DNA from: Zea mays
Taxonomy: Eukaryota > Streptophyta > Magnoliopsida > Poales > Poaceae
Length of the DNA stretch: 64,000 nucleotides
Assembly (NCBI RefSeq): GCF_902167145.1
Contig: NC_050104.1
Location: 105,039,849 to 105,103,848, forward strand
Direction of reading: 5' to 3'
The notes below the pieces were generated by a model that was given only the letters and a program-made list of their open reading frames with translations, was not told the DNA's origin and made no database searches. This document shows positions 24,973 through 37,615 of the stretch, piece after piece (the first letter of the stretch is position 1; the number at the start of each line of letters is the position of its first letter). The position numbers were made by a program, and so were the translations under genes.

Positions 24973-25807
24973 ATTGCACACACAGCTCATTCATATACCT
25001 TTGATCATATCTCTTTCATATGTTATGACTAATGTGTTTTCAAGTCTATTTCAAACCAAGTCATAGGTATATTGAAAGGGAATTGGAGTCTTCGGCGAAG
25101 ACAAAGGCTTACACTTCGTAACTCATCCTTCGTCGTCGCTCCGAGCCACTCTCCATCTTTGGGGGAGAAGGACTCCGTCTTTGGTATAATCTTCACTCAT
25201 TTATTTATGACCAAAGGGGGAGAACGTAATTCTAAGGGCTCTAATGACTCCGTTTTTGGCGATTCATGCCAAAGGGGAAGAAAGTATTAGCCCAAAGCAA
25301 AAGGACCGCACCACCACCTAACTTTAAAATAATTTTCAATTGGAAATTTCAAATTGGTATCCTTGGAAATTTCAAATTGGTATCCTATTATGTTCAAAAG
25401 GGGGAGAAAGTAGTATTTCAAAATTGATATATCAAAACCCTCTTGAACACTAAGAGGAGATTTCATTTAGGGGGAGTTTTGTTTTAGTTAAAGGAAAAGC
25501 ATTTGAAACAGGGGGAGAAAATTTCAAATCTTGACAATGCTTCGAAAAATCTTATTCATTTACCTTTGACTATTTGCAAAAGAACTTTGAAAAGGATTTA
25601 CAAAAGAATTTGCAAAAACAAAACATGTGGTGCAAGCGTGGTCCAAAATGTCAAAAATTGAAGAAACAATCCATGCATATCTTATAAGTATTTATATTGG
25701 CTCAATTCCAAGCGACCTTTGCACTTACATTATGCAAACTAGTTCAATTATGCATTTCTATACTTGCTTTGGTTTGTGTTGGCATCAATCACCAAAAAGG
25801 GGGAGAT
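24973..25807 (+). other. Non-coding 3' region of Sirevirus D
   Basis: No coding sequence. Contains several G-rich tracts (near 25161, 25217, 25400, 25471, 25511) and a short tandem duplication at about 25337-25385 (GGAAATTTCAAATTGGTATCC twice, separated by a T run). It ends in the polypurine tract at 25794-25807. Confidence 0.8.
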
Positions 25808-27104
25808 TGAAAGGGAATTAGGCTTACACCTATTTCCTAATTGATTTTGGTGGTTGAATTGCCCAACACAAATAATTGGACTAACTAGTTTGCTCTAGTG
25901 TATAAGTTATACAGGTGCTAAAGTTTCACACTTAGCCAATAAAAAGACCAAGAATTGGGTTCAACAAAAGAGCAAAGGGATAACCGAAGTGTGCCCTGGT
26001 CTGGCGCACCAGACTGTCCGGTGTGCCACCGGACAGTGTCCGGTGCACCACCGGACAGTGCCCGGTGCACCAGGGGACTTCACGATAAACTCCTCACCTT
26101 CGGGAAAATCCAGAGGCGCTCCGCTATAATTCACCGGACTGTCCGGTGCTCCAAGGAAGAGCGTCTTAGGAACTCGCCGGCTTCGGGAATTCGCTCCGCT
26201 ATAATTCACCGGACATGTCTGGTGTGCACCGGACTGTCCGGTGAGCCAGCGGAGTAACGGCTACCTCGCGCCAACGGTCACCTGCAGAGGCATTAAATGC
26301 GCGCCAGAGCGCGCAGAAGTCAGGCACGCGCGAAGTAGCGCACCGGACACTCTACAGTGCATGTCTGGTGTGCCACCGGACATCCAGGCGGGCCTAGAAG
26401 TCAGAGCTCCAACGGTCGGAACCCAACGGCCTGGTGACGTGGCTGGCGCACCGGACACTGTCCGGTGTGCACCGGACTGTCCGGTGCACCATGCGACAGA
26501 CAGCCCCACCAAATGACTAGTTTGGTGGTTGGGACTATAAATACCCCCAACCACCCCACATTCAAGTCATCCAAGTTTTCACACTTCCAACCACTTACAA
26601 GAGCTAGGCATTCAATACAAGGCACACCCAAGTGATCAAATCCTCTCCCAATTCCACAAAAGCTTTAGTGACTAGTGAGAGTGATTTGTTGTGTTCTTTT
26701 GAGCTCTTGCGCTTGGATTGCTTTCTTCTTTCTCATTCTTTCTTGAGATCAATACTCACTTGTAACCAAGGCAAGAGACACCAATTGTGTGGTGGTCCTT
26801 GCGGGGAAGTTTTGTTCCCGGTTGATTTGAGAAGAGAAAGCTCACTCGGTCTGAGGGACCGTTTGAGAGAGGGAAAGGGTTGAAAGAGACCCGGTCATTG
26901 TGACCACCTCAACGGGGAGTAGGTTTGCGAGAACCGAACCTCGGTAAAACAAATCCGCGTGTCACACTTCTTATTTGCTTGTGATTTGTTTTCCACCCTC
27001 TCTCGCGGACTTAATTATATTTCTAACGCTAACCCGGCTTGTAGTTGTGATTAACTTTGTAAATTTCAGTTTCGCCCTATTCACCCCCCTCTAGGCGACT
27101 TTCA
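25808..27104 (+). repeat. 3' LTR of Sirevirus D
   Basis: 1297 bp, mate of 17750-19047; TATA box TATAAATA at 26536-26543. It has an additional palindrome unit near 26047-26070 and lacks one present near 18060-18090 in the 5' copy, so the arrays have changed by whole units. Confidence 0.92.
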
Positions 27105-27691
27105 GTAATTGTACCGAGTGGGGCGAGAGTCTTGCGAGACCGTGACAACCGTGTTTGTGTCACGGCCGCCACTGTGTACGGAGGGAACGAGGCCCGCGGC
27201 GTTTCGGCCGGAAGCTCGATAGTGGAGACGGCGGGAGCGTCCAAGAGGAGCCGGAAGCGGAGCACCACTTGCGTGTGGAGAAGGCCCGCGGCTCTCTACG
27301 GAGTTACTCGATCGAGGTGCTTGGCCCTCGCGTGGGCTTCCCTTTGCGTTGGGGCACCAACGAGGATTAGTCGGGACCTTGTGCGGTTCCGGATACCTCG
27401 GTAAAAATACCGTCGTCATTGACAAGAGTTTGCTTCTCTACTTTGCTCTTTAAGATTCCGTATTTATATTAAGCATTTAAGTTTCAATCTGGTATTCATT
27501 TTTATATAGTGTAGATTGAAACTTAGCCTTTGCGGTAGAGATAGCAACACTTAGACAAAACCTAGTTTGCACATTCTAGTTTGATTATTTGCATAGATTT
27601 TGCTCTAGGGATTTAATTGTGGCCTAGTTTAGCGAAAGTTTTAGAAGTCCTAATTCACCCTCCCCCTCTTAGGTGTCACCCGTTTCCTACA
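27105..27691 (+). repeat. 3' LTR of Sirevirus B, segment 3
   Basis: Resumes the B LTR after element D (repeating GTAAT) and matches 3974-4560 of the 5' LTR, with the LTR end TTTCCTACA at 27691. It is followed by the B target duplication ATAGG at 27692-27696. Confidence 0.9.
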
Positions 27692-27930
27692 ATAGGTACT
27701 CACGTTTGGCCACATTGTTCTTACTTATTTGTTTATTGCACACTATATATATGACATGACTTCCTTGTTTTTTTTTGTCATGCAGCCAATGGGAAGGCAC
27801 GTCATTTGACGGTTGAGGTCACCATAGACAGGTTAATCAAGTCTTAGGTAACCTCTGTTGTCTACATAATCCAGGAATTGTCACCGACCCAAAAGGTGTG
27901 GTGGTTCCTTGCACTAGCTAGTCGCACTTT
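27692..27930 (+). pseudogene. CACTA host element, fragment 2
   Basis: Continues fragment 1 once B is removed. It holds an intron-like stretch (donor GTACTC at about 27696, T-rich tract and CATGCAG at about 27779-27785) and then an exon-like frame beginning ANGKARHLTVEVTIDRL, broken by TAG at about 27846. It is cut at 27930 by element E; target ACTTT at 27926-27930 and 44791-44795. After E is removed the frame leading into fragment 3 does not match the downstream frame, another sign of decay. Confidence 0.55.
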
Positions 27931-29197
27931 TGAAAGGGAAATGTGCCTTGGGGCCATTTCTAAGTGTTTTGGTGATTTAGTGTCCAACACAAGTGCCTAA
28001 GTGTAAAAAGGTGGACAAAGTACAAATCAAGAATTAAGGTATGTTTCTCAGACTTAGTACATTGTTTTATGGACTAATGTATTGTGTCTAAGTGCTGGAA
28101 ACAGGAAAAATCCAATTGGAAATGTCTTGGCTCGAGCAGCCAAGAATCTGCTGAGTCTGGGAGCACCGGACTGTCCGGTGGGTCACCGGACTGTCCGGTG
28201 GTGCACCGGACAGTGTCCGGTGCGCCAGGCTGACTCGGCGTGAAGTGGCCGCTCTCGGGAATTCGCCGACGGCGTACGGCTAAAATTCACCGGACTGTCC
28301 GGTGTGCACCGGACTGTCCGGTGAGCCAACGGTCGGCCGGGCCAACGGTCGGCCGCGGAATCTGCGCGCGACACGTGGCCGGGCCAACGGTCGGAAGGGG
28401 GCACCGGACTGTCCGGTGTGCACCGGACATGTCCGGTGCGCCAACGGCTCCCTGATCTGCAACGGTGGGCTGCACCATTTTAGGAATGAAATCGGGCACC
28501 GGACAGTGTCCGGTGTGCACCAGACTGTCCGGTGCACCCGACGATAGAAGGCAAGGATGGCCTTCCAGATTTGCGCTCAACGGCTCCTAGCTGCCTTGGG
28601 GCTATAAAAGGGACCCCTAGGCGCATGGAGGACACACCAAGCATTCCTACAACATTCCTAAGCACCAAGACATCGATTCCGCGCATTTGGTTCATTGTGA
28701 TAGCATCTAGAGCTCTTGTTGAGTTGTGAACTCATTGAGTTGTGTTGCGAGCTCTTGTTGCGACTTGTGTGCGTGCTGTTGCTCTGATTTTGAGTCTTGT
28801 GTGCGTTGCTAGTCCCTCCCTTACTCCGTATTTCTTTGTGAATCTCAAGTGTAAGGGCGAGAGGCTCCAAGTTGTGGAGATTCCTCGCAAACGGGATATT
28901 GAAAGGCAAAGCAAAACACTGTAGTATTCAAGTTGGTCTTTGGACCGCTTGAGAGGGGTTGATTGCAACCCTCGCCCGTTGGGACGCCACAACGTGGAGT
29001 AGGCAAGCGTTGGTCTTGGCCGAACCACGGGATAAACCACTGTGTCATCTCTGTGTTTGATCTCTTGTGGTATTGTGTTTTGTTGAGACTCCTCTCTAGC
29101 CACTTGGCGATTATTGTGCTAACACTTAACAAGTTTTTGTGGCTATAAGTTTAAGTTTCACAGGATCACCTATTCACCCCCACTCTAGGTGCTCTCA
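27931..29197 (+). repeat. 5' LTR of Sirevirus E
   Basis: 1267 bp with a palindrome array at about 28164-28535, TATA box TATAAAAG at 28603-28610 and C-tract end near 29176. It has two more palindrome units than its mate (near 28175-28195 and 28515-28535). Confidence 0.92.
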
Positions 29198-29248
29198 ATT
29201 GGTATCAGAACCATTCTCTTCAAGAAGAGGGACTAACCGCCCGAAGAG

Positions 29249-30559
29249 ATGGATCCTAAGGGCAAGGGGATAGTGATCAACGATAAGGAGAAGGAGTCCT
29301 TCGTCAACGAGCCCAAAGATGACAAGCCTATCGACTCCGGCTCTGGTCATAGACGAAAGGAAGGGAAGAAGAAGAAGACAAGGCGCATCAAGGAGATCGT
29401 CTACTACGACGACAGCGATGAGTCTACTTCTTCCCAAAAGGACGACGACCACAACGACTACGAGAGAAGGAAACCGGTTAATTCGAACTTTTCCTTTGAC
29501 TACTCTCGTATTCTGCAAAGTTCAAATTCACATTTGCTCTCCATTCCACTCGGCAAGCCCCCACACTTTGATGGAGAGGACTACGGATTTTGGAGCCACA
29601 AAATGCGTAGTCACCTATTCTCTCTCCATCCTAGTATATGGGAGATTGTAGATAGTGGAATGCACTTTGATAGTTCAGATAGTCCTATATTCATTAATGA
29701 GCAAATCCATAAGAATGCACAAGCTACTACTGTTCTTCTAGCTTCATTGTGCAGGGATGAATATAACAAAGTGAGCGGCTTGGATAACGCCAAGCAGATC
29801 TGGGACACCCTCAAGATTTCTCATGAGGGAAATGACGTTACCTTGCTCACCAAAATGGAGTTGGTAGAGGGCGAGCTTGGACGGTTCGCGATGATAAGGG
29901 GCGAGGAGCCAACCCAAACATACAACCGGCTCAAGACCCTTATCAACAAAATAAGGAGCTACGGGAGCACGCGATGGACGGACCACGACGTCGTCCGCCT
30001 AATGCTAAGGTCATTTACCGTTCTTGATCCTCATTTGGTGAACAATATACGTGAAAATCCCAGGTACACCAAGATGTCGCCCGAAGAAGTTCTTGGGAAG
30101 TTCGTAAGCGGGCGAATGATGATCAAGGAGCCAAGATACGTGGACGACGCGTTGAACGGTCCTATTCATGAGCCTCAACCCATTGCTCTCAAGGCAACAA
30201 GGAGCAAGGAGGCACTACCAAGCAAGGTGGCGCAAGTTGAGGCGGCTGGGCTCAATGATGAGGAGATGGCCCTCATCATTAAGCGCTTCAAGACGGCGCT
30301 TAAAGGTCGCAAGGGGCAGCCAAGCAAGACCAAAGCCAAGGGGAAGCGCTCATGCTTCAAATGCGGTAAGCTTGGTCATTTTATCGCTAACTGTCCCGAC
30401 AATGATAGTGATCAGGACCAAGGGAACAAGAGGGAGAAGAAGAAGCATTACAAGAAGGCCAAGGGCGAGGCACATATCGGAAAGGAGTGGGATTCGGATT
30501 ATTCCTCCTTCGACTCTGACAATGAAGGACTCGCCGCCACCGCCTTCAACAAGTCATCC
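29249..30559 (+). pseudogene. gag: Sirevirus E gag, part 1 (interrupted by F)
   Basis: ATG at 29249. 437 codons stay open up to the insertion of F: basic N-terminus, capsid region (FDGEDYGFWSHKMRSHLFSL), zinc knuckle CFKCGKLGHFIANC near 30354-30395 and the start of an acidic stretch. The codon that is a stop in element C is Trp here. The frame resumes exactly at 38911, so F is the only interruption I see. Confidence 0.9.
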
Positions 30560-31888
30560 TGAAAGGGAATTAGGCTTACACCTAGTTCCTAAATAATTTT
30601 GGTGATTGAATTGCCCAAACACAAATCTTTGGACTAACTAGTTTGCTCTAGTGTATAAGTTATACAGGTGTCAAAGGTTCACACTTAGCCAATAAAAAGA
30701 CCATGTGTTGAGTTCAACAAAAATGCAAAGGGGCAACCGAAGGCACCTCTGGTCTGGCACACCGGACTGTCCGGTGTGCCACCGGACAGTGTCCGGTGCA
30801 CCACCGGACATGTCCGGTGCACCAGAGGACTCCAACTCGAACTCGCCACCTTCGGGAATTTCCAGAGGCACTCGCACTATAATTCACCGGACTGTCCGGT
30901 GTGCACCGGACATGTCCGGTGCTCCAAGGAAGGGCGGCCTCAGGAACTCGCCAGCCTCGGGTTTTCACTCCAGCCGCTCCGCTATAATTCACCGGACTGT
31001 CCGGTGTACACCGGACTGTCCGGTGCATCTGCGGAGCAACGGCTACTTCAGGCGCCAACGGCTCCCTGCAGCGCATTTATTGCGCGCCAGCGCGCGCAGA
31101 GGTCAGGCACGCGCATGCTGGCGCACCGTACACTCTACAGTACGTGTCCGGTGCGCCACCGGACATCATGGCGGGCCCAGAAGTCAGAACTCCAACGGTC
31201 GATTTCCAACGGCACTGGTGACGTGGCGGGGGCACCGGACTGTCCGGTGTGCACCGGACTGTCCGGTGCGCCATCAAACAGACAGCCCAGCCAACGGTCA
31301 AGTTTGGTGGTTGGGGCTATAAATACCCCAACCACCCCACCATTCATTGCATCCAAGTTCTTTACTTCCCAACTACTACAAGAGCTCTAGCATTCAATTC
31401 TAGACACACCAAAGAGATCAAATCCTCTCCATATTCCACACAACGCCCTAGTGACTAGAGAGAGAGATTTGCTTGTGTTCTTTCGAGCTCTTGCGCTTGG
31501 ATTGCTTCCTTCTTTCTTGATTCTTTCTTGTGATCAAACACTCACTTGTAATTGAGGCAAGAGGCACCAATTGTGTGGTGGCCCTTGCGGGAAGTTTGAT
31601 TCCCAAGTAATTTGAGAAGAGAAGCTCACTCGGTCCGTGGGACCGATTGAGAGAGGGAAGGGTTGAAAGAGACCCGGCCTTTGTGGCCTCCTCAACGGGG
31701 AGTAGGTTTGCAAGAACCGAACCTCGGTAAAACAAATCCGCGTGTCACACTCTTCATTTGCTTGCGATTTGTTTTGCTCCCTCTCTCGCGGACTCGTTTA
31801 TATTTCTAACGCTAACCCGGCTTGTAGTTGTGATTATTTTTAAGAATTTCAGTTTCGCCCTATTCACCCCCCCTCTAGGCGACTTTCA
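30560..31888 (+). repeat. 5' LTR of Sirevirus F
   Basis: 1329 bp; palindrome array at about 30760-31275, TATA box TATAAATA at 31318-31325. It is 39 bp longer than its mate, chiefly because of two extra palindrome units near 30802-30822 and 31250-31270. Confidence 0.92.
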
Positions 31889-31936
31889 ATTGATATCAGA
31901 GCCCGGTGCTTCATTAGAGCCTAACCGCTCGAAGTG

Positions 31937-33538
31937 ATGTCGGGAGATCACGCCAAGAAGGAGATGGAGACCGGCGAAAAGCCCACTACAAGCCACGGGA
32001 GCACTTCATCAGAAGAGTCCCGCTCCAAGAAGGTTTGCTACAAATGTGGTAAGCCCGGTCATTTTATTGCTAAATGTCCTATATCAAGTGACAGTGACCG
32101 AGGCGACGACAAGAAGGGGAGAAGAAAGGAGAAAAAGAAGTACTACAAGAAGAAGGGCGGCGATGCCCATGTTTGTCGGGAGTGGGATTCCGACGAAAGC
32201 TCAAGCGACTCCTCCGACGACGAGGACGCCGCCAACATCGCCGTCACCAAGGGACTTCTCTTCCCCAACGTCGGCCACAAGTGCCTCATGGCAAAGGACG
32301 GCAAACGAAAGAAGGTTAAATCTAACTCCTCCACTAAATATGAATCTTCTAGTGATGATAATAATAGTGATGAGGAGGATAATTTGCGTGTTCTTTTTGC
32401 CAATCTTAACATGGAGCAAAAAGAAAAATTAAATGAATTGATTAGTGCTATTCATGAAAAGGATGACCTTTTGGACTCCCAAGAGGATTGTCTAATTAAA
32501 GAAAACAAGAAACATGTTAAAGTTAAAAAGGCTTATGCTCTAGAAGTAGAAAAATGTGAAAAATTATCTAGTGAGCTAAGCACTTGCCGTGAGATGATTG
32601 ACAACCTTAGGAATGAAAATGCTAGTTTAAATGCTAAGGTTGATTCTCATGTTTGCTTTGTTTCAACTTCCAATCCTAAAGATAATAATGATGAATTGCT
32701 TGCTAGGATTGAAGAATTGAATATTTCTCTTGCTAGCCTTAGAGTAGAAAATAAAAATTTAATTGCTAAGGCTAAAGATTATGATGTTTGCAAAGTTACA
32801 GTTTCCGATTTTAGAGATAAAAATGATATTCTTCATGCTAAGATTGTTGAACTTAATTCTTGCAAACCCTCTACATCTATTGTTGAGCATGTATCTATTT
32901 GTACTAGATGTAGAGATGTTGATGTTAATGCTATTCATGATCATATGGCTTTAATTAAACAACAAAATGATCATATAGCAAAACTAGATGCTAAAATTAC
33001 CGAGCACAACTTAGAAAATGAGAAATTTAAATTTGCTCGTAGCATGCTTTATAATGGGAGACGCCCGGGCATCAAGGATGGCATTGGCTTCCAAAGGTGA
33101 GACAATGTCAAAATTAGTGCCCCTCCTAAAAGATTGTCTAATTTTGTTAAGGGCAAGGCTCCCATGCCTCAGGATAACGAGGGTTACATTTTATACCCTG
33201 CCGGTTATCCCGAGAGCAAAATTAGGAGAATTCATTCTAGGAAGTCTCACTCTGGCCCTAATCATGCTTTTATGTATAAGGGTGAGACATCTAGCTCTAG
33301 GCAACCAACCCATGCTAAGTTGCCTAGAAAGAAAACTCCTAGTGCATCAAATGATCATGACATTTCATTTAAAACTTTTGATGCTTCTTATGTGCTTACT
33401 AACAAATCCGGCAAGGTAGTTGCCAAGTTTGTTGGGGGCAAACACAAGGGTTCCAAGACTTGTGTTTGGGTACCCAAAGTTCTTGTGTCTAATGCCAAAG
33501 GACCCAAAACCGTTTGGGTACCTAAAGTCAAGAACTAA
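31937..33538 (+). pseudogene. gag: Sirevirus F gag, capsid region deleted and one stop
   Basis: ATG at 31937. After about 28 codons the frame jumps straight to the zinc knuckle (CYKCGKPGHFIAKC near 32036-32077). Compared with element D about 1037 bp are missing (about 345 codons once the 2-base insertion in D is discounted), removing the whole UBN2/capsid part. Both deletion edges in D carry CCCGC (19178-19182 and 20215-20219), pointing to microhomology. The frame is kept. A TGA at about 33098-33100 then interrupts the C-terminal basic region, which goes on in frame to TAA at about 33538 with the VWVPK motifs. Without the capsid region it cannot form a normal particle. Confidence 0.87.
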
Positions 33539-33551
33539 AATTGTTTTGTAG

Positions 33552-36500
33552 GTTTATGCATCCGGGGGCTCAAGTTGGATACTCGACAGCGGGTGCACAA
33601 ACCACATGACAGGGGAGAAAAGGATGTTCTCCTCATATGAGAAAAACCAAGATCCCCAACGAGCTATCACATTCGGGGATGGAAATCAAGGTTTGGTCAA
33701 AGGATTGGGTAAAATTGCTATATCACCTGACCATACTATTTCCAATGTTTTTCTTGTAGATTCTTTAGATTACAATTTGCTTTCCGTATCCCAATTATGT
33801 CAAATGGGCTACAACTGTCTATTTACTGATGTAGGTGTCACTGTCATTAGAAGAAGTGATGATTCAATAGCATTTAAGGGAGTGTTAGAGGGTCAGCTAT
33901 ACTTGGTAGATTTTGATAGAGCTGAACTCGACACTTGCTTGGTTGCTAAGACTAACTTGGGTTGGCTCTGGCACCGCCGACTAGCCCATGTTGGAATGAA
34001 GAATCTTCATAAGCTTCTAAAGGGAGAACACATTTTAGGACTAACAAATGTTCATTTTGAGAAAGACAGGATTTGTAGCGCATGCCAAGCCGGGAAGCAA
34101 GTTGGTACCCATCATCCACACAAAAACATCATGACGACCGACAGGCCACTGGAGCTCCTACACATGGACCTATTCGGCCCGATTGCTTACATAAGCATCG
34201 GCGGGAGTAAGTACTGTCTAGTTATTGTGGATGATTATTCTCGCTTCACTTGGGTATTCTTTTTACAGGAAAAATCTCAAACCCAAGAGACCTTAAAGGG
34301 ATTCTTGAGACGGGCTCAAAATGAGTTCAGCTTAAGGATAAAGAAAATAAGAAGCGACAACGGGACGAAGTTCAAGAACTCTCAAATTGAAGGCTTTCTT
34401 GAGGAGGAGGGCATCAAGCATGAGTTCTCTTCTCCCTACACCCCACAACAAAATGGTGTAGTGGAGAGGAAGAATCGAACTCTATTGGACATGGCAAGGA
34501 CCATGCTTGATGAGTACAATACTTCGGATCGGTTTTGGGCCGAGGCAGTCAACACCGCCTGCTACGCCATCAACCGGTTATATCTTCACCGAATCCTCAA
34601 GAAGACATCATATGAACTCCTAACCGGTAAAAAGCCCAATATTTCTTATTTTAGAGTCTTTGGTAGCAAATGTTTTATTCTTGTTAAAAGAGGTAGAAAA
34701 TCTAAATTTGCTCATAAGACTGTAGAAGGCTTTTTACTCGGTTATGACTCAAACACAAGGGCATATAGAGTCTTTAACAAGTCCACTGGACTAGTTGAAG
34801 TCTCATGTGACGTTGTGTTTGATGAGACTAACGGCTCTCAAGTAGAGCAAGTTGATCTTGATGAGATAGGTGAAGAACAGGCTCCATGCATAGCGCTAAG
34901 GAACATGTCCATTGGGGATGTGTGTCCTAAGGAATCCAAAGAGCCTCCAAATGCACAAGATCAACCATCTTCCTCCACTCAAGCATCTCCATCAACTCAA
35001 AATGAGGATGAAGCTCAAGTTGATGAAGTAGAAGATCAAGCAAATGAGCCACCTCAAGATGACGGCAATGATCAAGGGGGAGATGCAAATGATCAAGACA
35101 AGGAGGATGAAGAGCAAAGACCGCCACACCCAAGAGTCCACCAAGCAATACAACGAGATCACCCCGTCGACACTATCCTCGGCGACATTCATAAGGGGGT
35201 AACTACTAGATCTCGTATTGCTCATTTTTGTGAACATTACTCTTTTGTTTCCTCTATTGAGCCACACAGGGTAGAAGAAGCACTTCAAGATTCGGATTGG
35301 GTGGTGGCGATGCAAGAGGAGCTCAACAACTTCACTAGGAATGAGGTATGGCATTTGGTTCCACGTCCTAACCAAAATGTTGTAGGAACCAAATGGGTCT
35401 TCCGCAACAAGCAAGACGAGCATGGTGTGGTGACAAGGAACAAAGCTCGACTTGTGGCCAAGGGATACTCCCAAGTCGAAGGTTTGGATTTCGGTGAAAC
35501 CTATGCACCCGTAGCTAGGCTTGAGTCAATTCGCATATTATTAGCCTATGCTACTTACCATGGCTTTAAGCTTTATCAAATGGACGTGAAAAGTGCTTTC
35601 CTCAATGGACCAATCAAGGAAGAGGTCTATGTTGAGCAACCTCCCGGCTTTGAAGACAGTGAGTATCCTAACCATGTCTATAAGCTCTCTAAGGCGCTTT
35701 ACGGGCTAAAGCAAGCCCCAAGAGCATGGTATGAATGCCTTAGAGATTTCCTTATTGCAAATGGCTTCAAAGTCGGCAAGGCCGATCCTACTCTATTCAC
35801 TAAAACTCTTGACAATGATTTGTTTGTATGCCAAATTTATGTTGATGATATCATATTTGGGTCTACTAACGAATCTACTTGTGAGGAATTTAGTAGGATC
35901 ATGACACAGAAATTCGAGATGTCTATGATGGGGGAGTTGAAGTATTTCTTGGGATTTCAAGTGAAGCAACTCCAAGAGGGCACCTTCCTTAGCCAAACGA
36001 AGTATACTCAAGATATTCTAAGCAAGTTTGGGATGAAGGATGTCAAGCCCATCAAGACACCCATGGGAACCAATGGGCATCTCGACCTCGACACGGGAGG
36101 TAAGTCCGTGGATCAAAAAGTATACCGGTCGATGATAGGTTCCTTACTCTATTTATGTGCTTCTCGACCGGACATTATGCTTTCCGTTTGCATGTGTGCA
36201 AGATTCCAATCCGACCCTAAGGAATCCCACCTTACGGCCGTAAAACGAATCTTGAGATATTTGGCTTATACTCCTAAGTTTGGGCTTTGGTACCCTCGGG
36301 GATCCACATTTGATTTGATTGGTTATTCGGATGCTGATTGAGCAGGGTGCAAAATAAATAGGAAGAGCACATCGGGGACTTGCCAGTTCTTGGGAAGATC
36401 CTTAGTGTCTTGGGCTTCAAAGAAGCAAAATTCGGTCGCTCTTTCAACCGCCGAAGCCGAGTATATTGCCGCAGGCCATTGTTGCGTGCAATTGCTTTGG

Positions 36501-36794
36501 ATGAGGCAAACCCTGCGGGACTACGGTTACAAATTAACCAAAGTTCCTTTGCTATGTGATAATGAGAGTGCAATCAAAATGGCCGACAATCCCGTCGAGC
36601 ATAGCCGCACTAAGCACATAGCCATTCGGTATCATTTTCTTAGAGATCACCAACAAAAGGGAGATATCGAGATTGCTTACATTAATACTAAAGATCAATT
36701 AGCCGATATCTTTACCAAGCCTCTTGATGAACAAACTTTTACCAAACTTAGGCATGAGCTCAATATTCTTGATTCCCGCAACTTCTTTTGTTAG
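33552..36794 (+). pseudogene. pol: Sirevirus F pol, one premature stop
   Basis: Protease (DSGCTNHM), GAG-pre-integrase ([11 protein letters not shown]), integrase ([14 protein letters not shown], where the usual Glu after the second Asp is Lys; GVVERKN), RT ([10 protein letters not shown] near 35839) and RNase H. A single TGA at 36339-36341 replaces the Trp codon in SDADWAGC of RNase H; the rest of RNase H follows in frame to 36794. Protease, integrase and RT remain intact. The frame is closed upstream by TAG at 33549-33551 within TTTTGTAG, so pol cannot be reached by frameshift from gag. Confidence 0.9.
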
Positions 36795-37615
36795 ATTGCA
36801 CACATAGCTCATTTATATACTTTCGATCATATCTCTTTTATATGCTATGACTAATGTGTTTCCAAGTCTATTTCAAATCAAGTCATAGGTATATTGAAAG
36901 GGAATTGGAGTTTTCGGCGAAGACAAAGGCTTCCACTCCGCAACCCATCCTTCGCCGTCGCTCCAAGCCACTCTCCATCTCTGGGGGAGAAGACAAAAGG
37001 ACTTCATCTTTGGTATAATCTTAACTCATTTGTTTATGACCAAAGAGGAAGACATTACTTCGAGGGCTCTAATAATTCCGTTTTTGGCGATTCATGCCAA
37101 AGGGGGAGAAAGTATGAGCTCAAAGCAAAAGGACCGCACCACCACCAATTTCAAAAACTTAGTGTTTTCCAAGAGTATTTATCAATTGGTATCCTATTAT
37201 GTTCAAAAGAGGGAGAAAGTAGTATTTCAAAAATGATATATCAAAACCCTCTTGAACACTAAGAGGAGGATCTCCTTTAGGGGGAGTTTTGTTTAGTCAA
37301 AGGAAAAGCATTTGAAACAGGGGGAGAAAATTTCAAATCTTGAAAATGCTTTGCAAAATCCTATTCATTTACCTTTGACCATCTGCAAAAGAACTTTGAA
37401 AAGGATTTACAAAAGAGTTTGCAAAAACAAAACATGTGGTGCAAGCGTGGTCCAAAATGTTAAAAAGAAAGAAACAATCCATGCATATCTTGTAAGTAGT
37501 TATATTGGCTCAATTCCAAGTAACCTTTACACTTACATTATGCAAACTAGTTCAATTATACACTTCTATATTTGCTTTGGTTTGTGTTGGCATCAATCAC
37601 CAAAAAGGGGGAGAT
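36795..37615 (+). other. Non-coding 3' region of Sirevirus F
   Basis: No credible gene. G-rich tracts near 36982, 37100, 37278 and 37320, ending with the polypurine tract AAAAAGGGGGAGAT at 37602-37615. It is closely similar to the corresponding part of D. Confidence 0.8.

Larger units (their letters stand above)
17750..27104 (+). mobile_element. Sirevirus D, Opie-like, complete but decayed (9.4 kb), in the 3' LTR of B
   Basis: 9355 bp flanked by GTAAT (17745-17749 and 27105-27109). The LTRs start TGAAAGGGAATTAGG and end CTTTCA. PBS TGGTATCGGAGC at 19050-19061, polypurine tract at 25794-25807. gag carries a frameshift and pol three nonsense codons plus small in-frame deletions, so it cannot encode a full set of proteins. 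The Opie name is from recognition of the LTR start and is moderately certain. Confidence 0.92.
3187..27691 (+). mobile_element. Sirevirus B, gag-only LTR retrotransposon, split by elements C and D
   Basis: The element starts with the LTR TGTAAGG at 3187 and ends in CCTACA at 27691, flanked by a perfect 5-bp duplication ATAGG (3182-3186 and 27692-27696). Removing C and D and their duplications leaves about 6.2 kb: two LTRs, a gag-like gene with frameshifts and a non-coding 3' region. No protease, integrase, RT or RNase H sequence is present, so it must have moved with enzymes supplied in trans. PBS at 4563-4574, polypurine tract at 8029-8042. The family name is uncertain; it may correspond to one of the Giepum-type maize Sireviruses. 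Confidence 0.85.
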
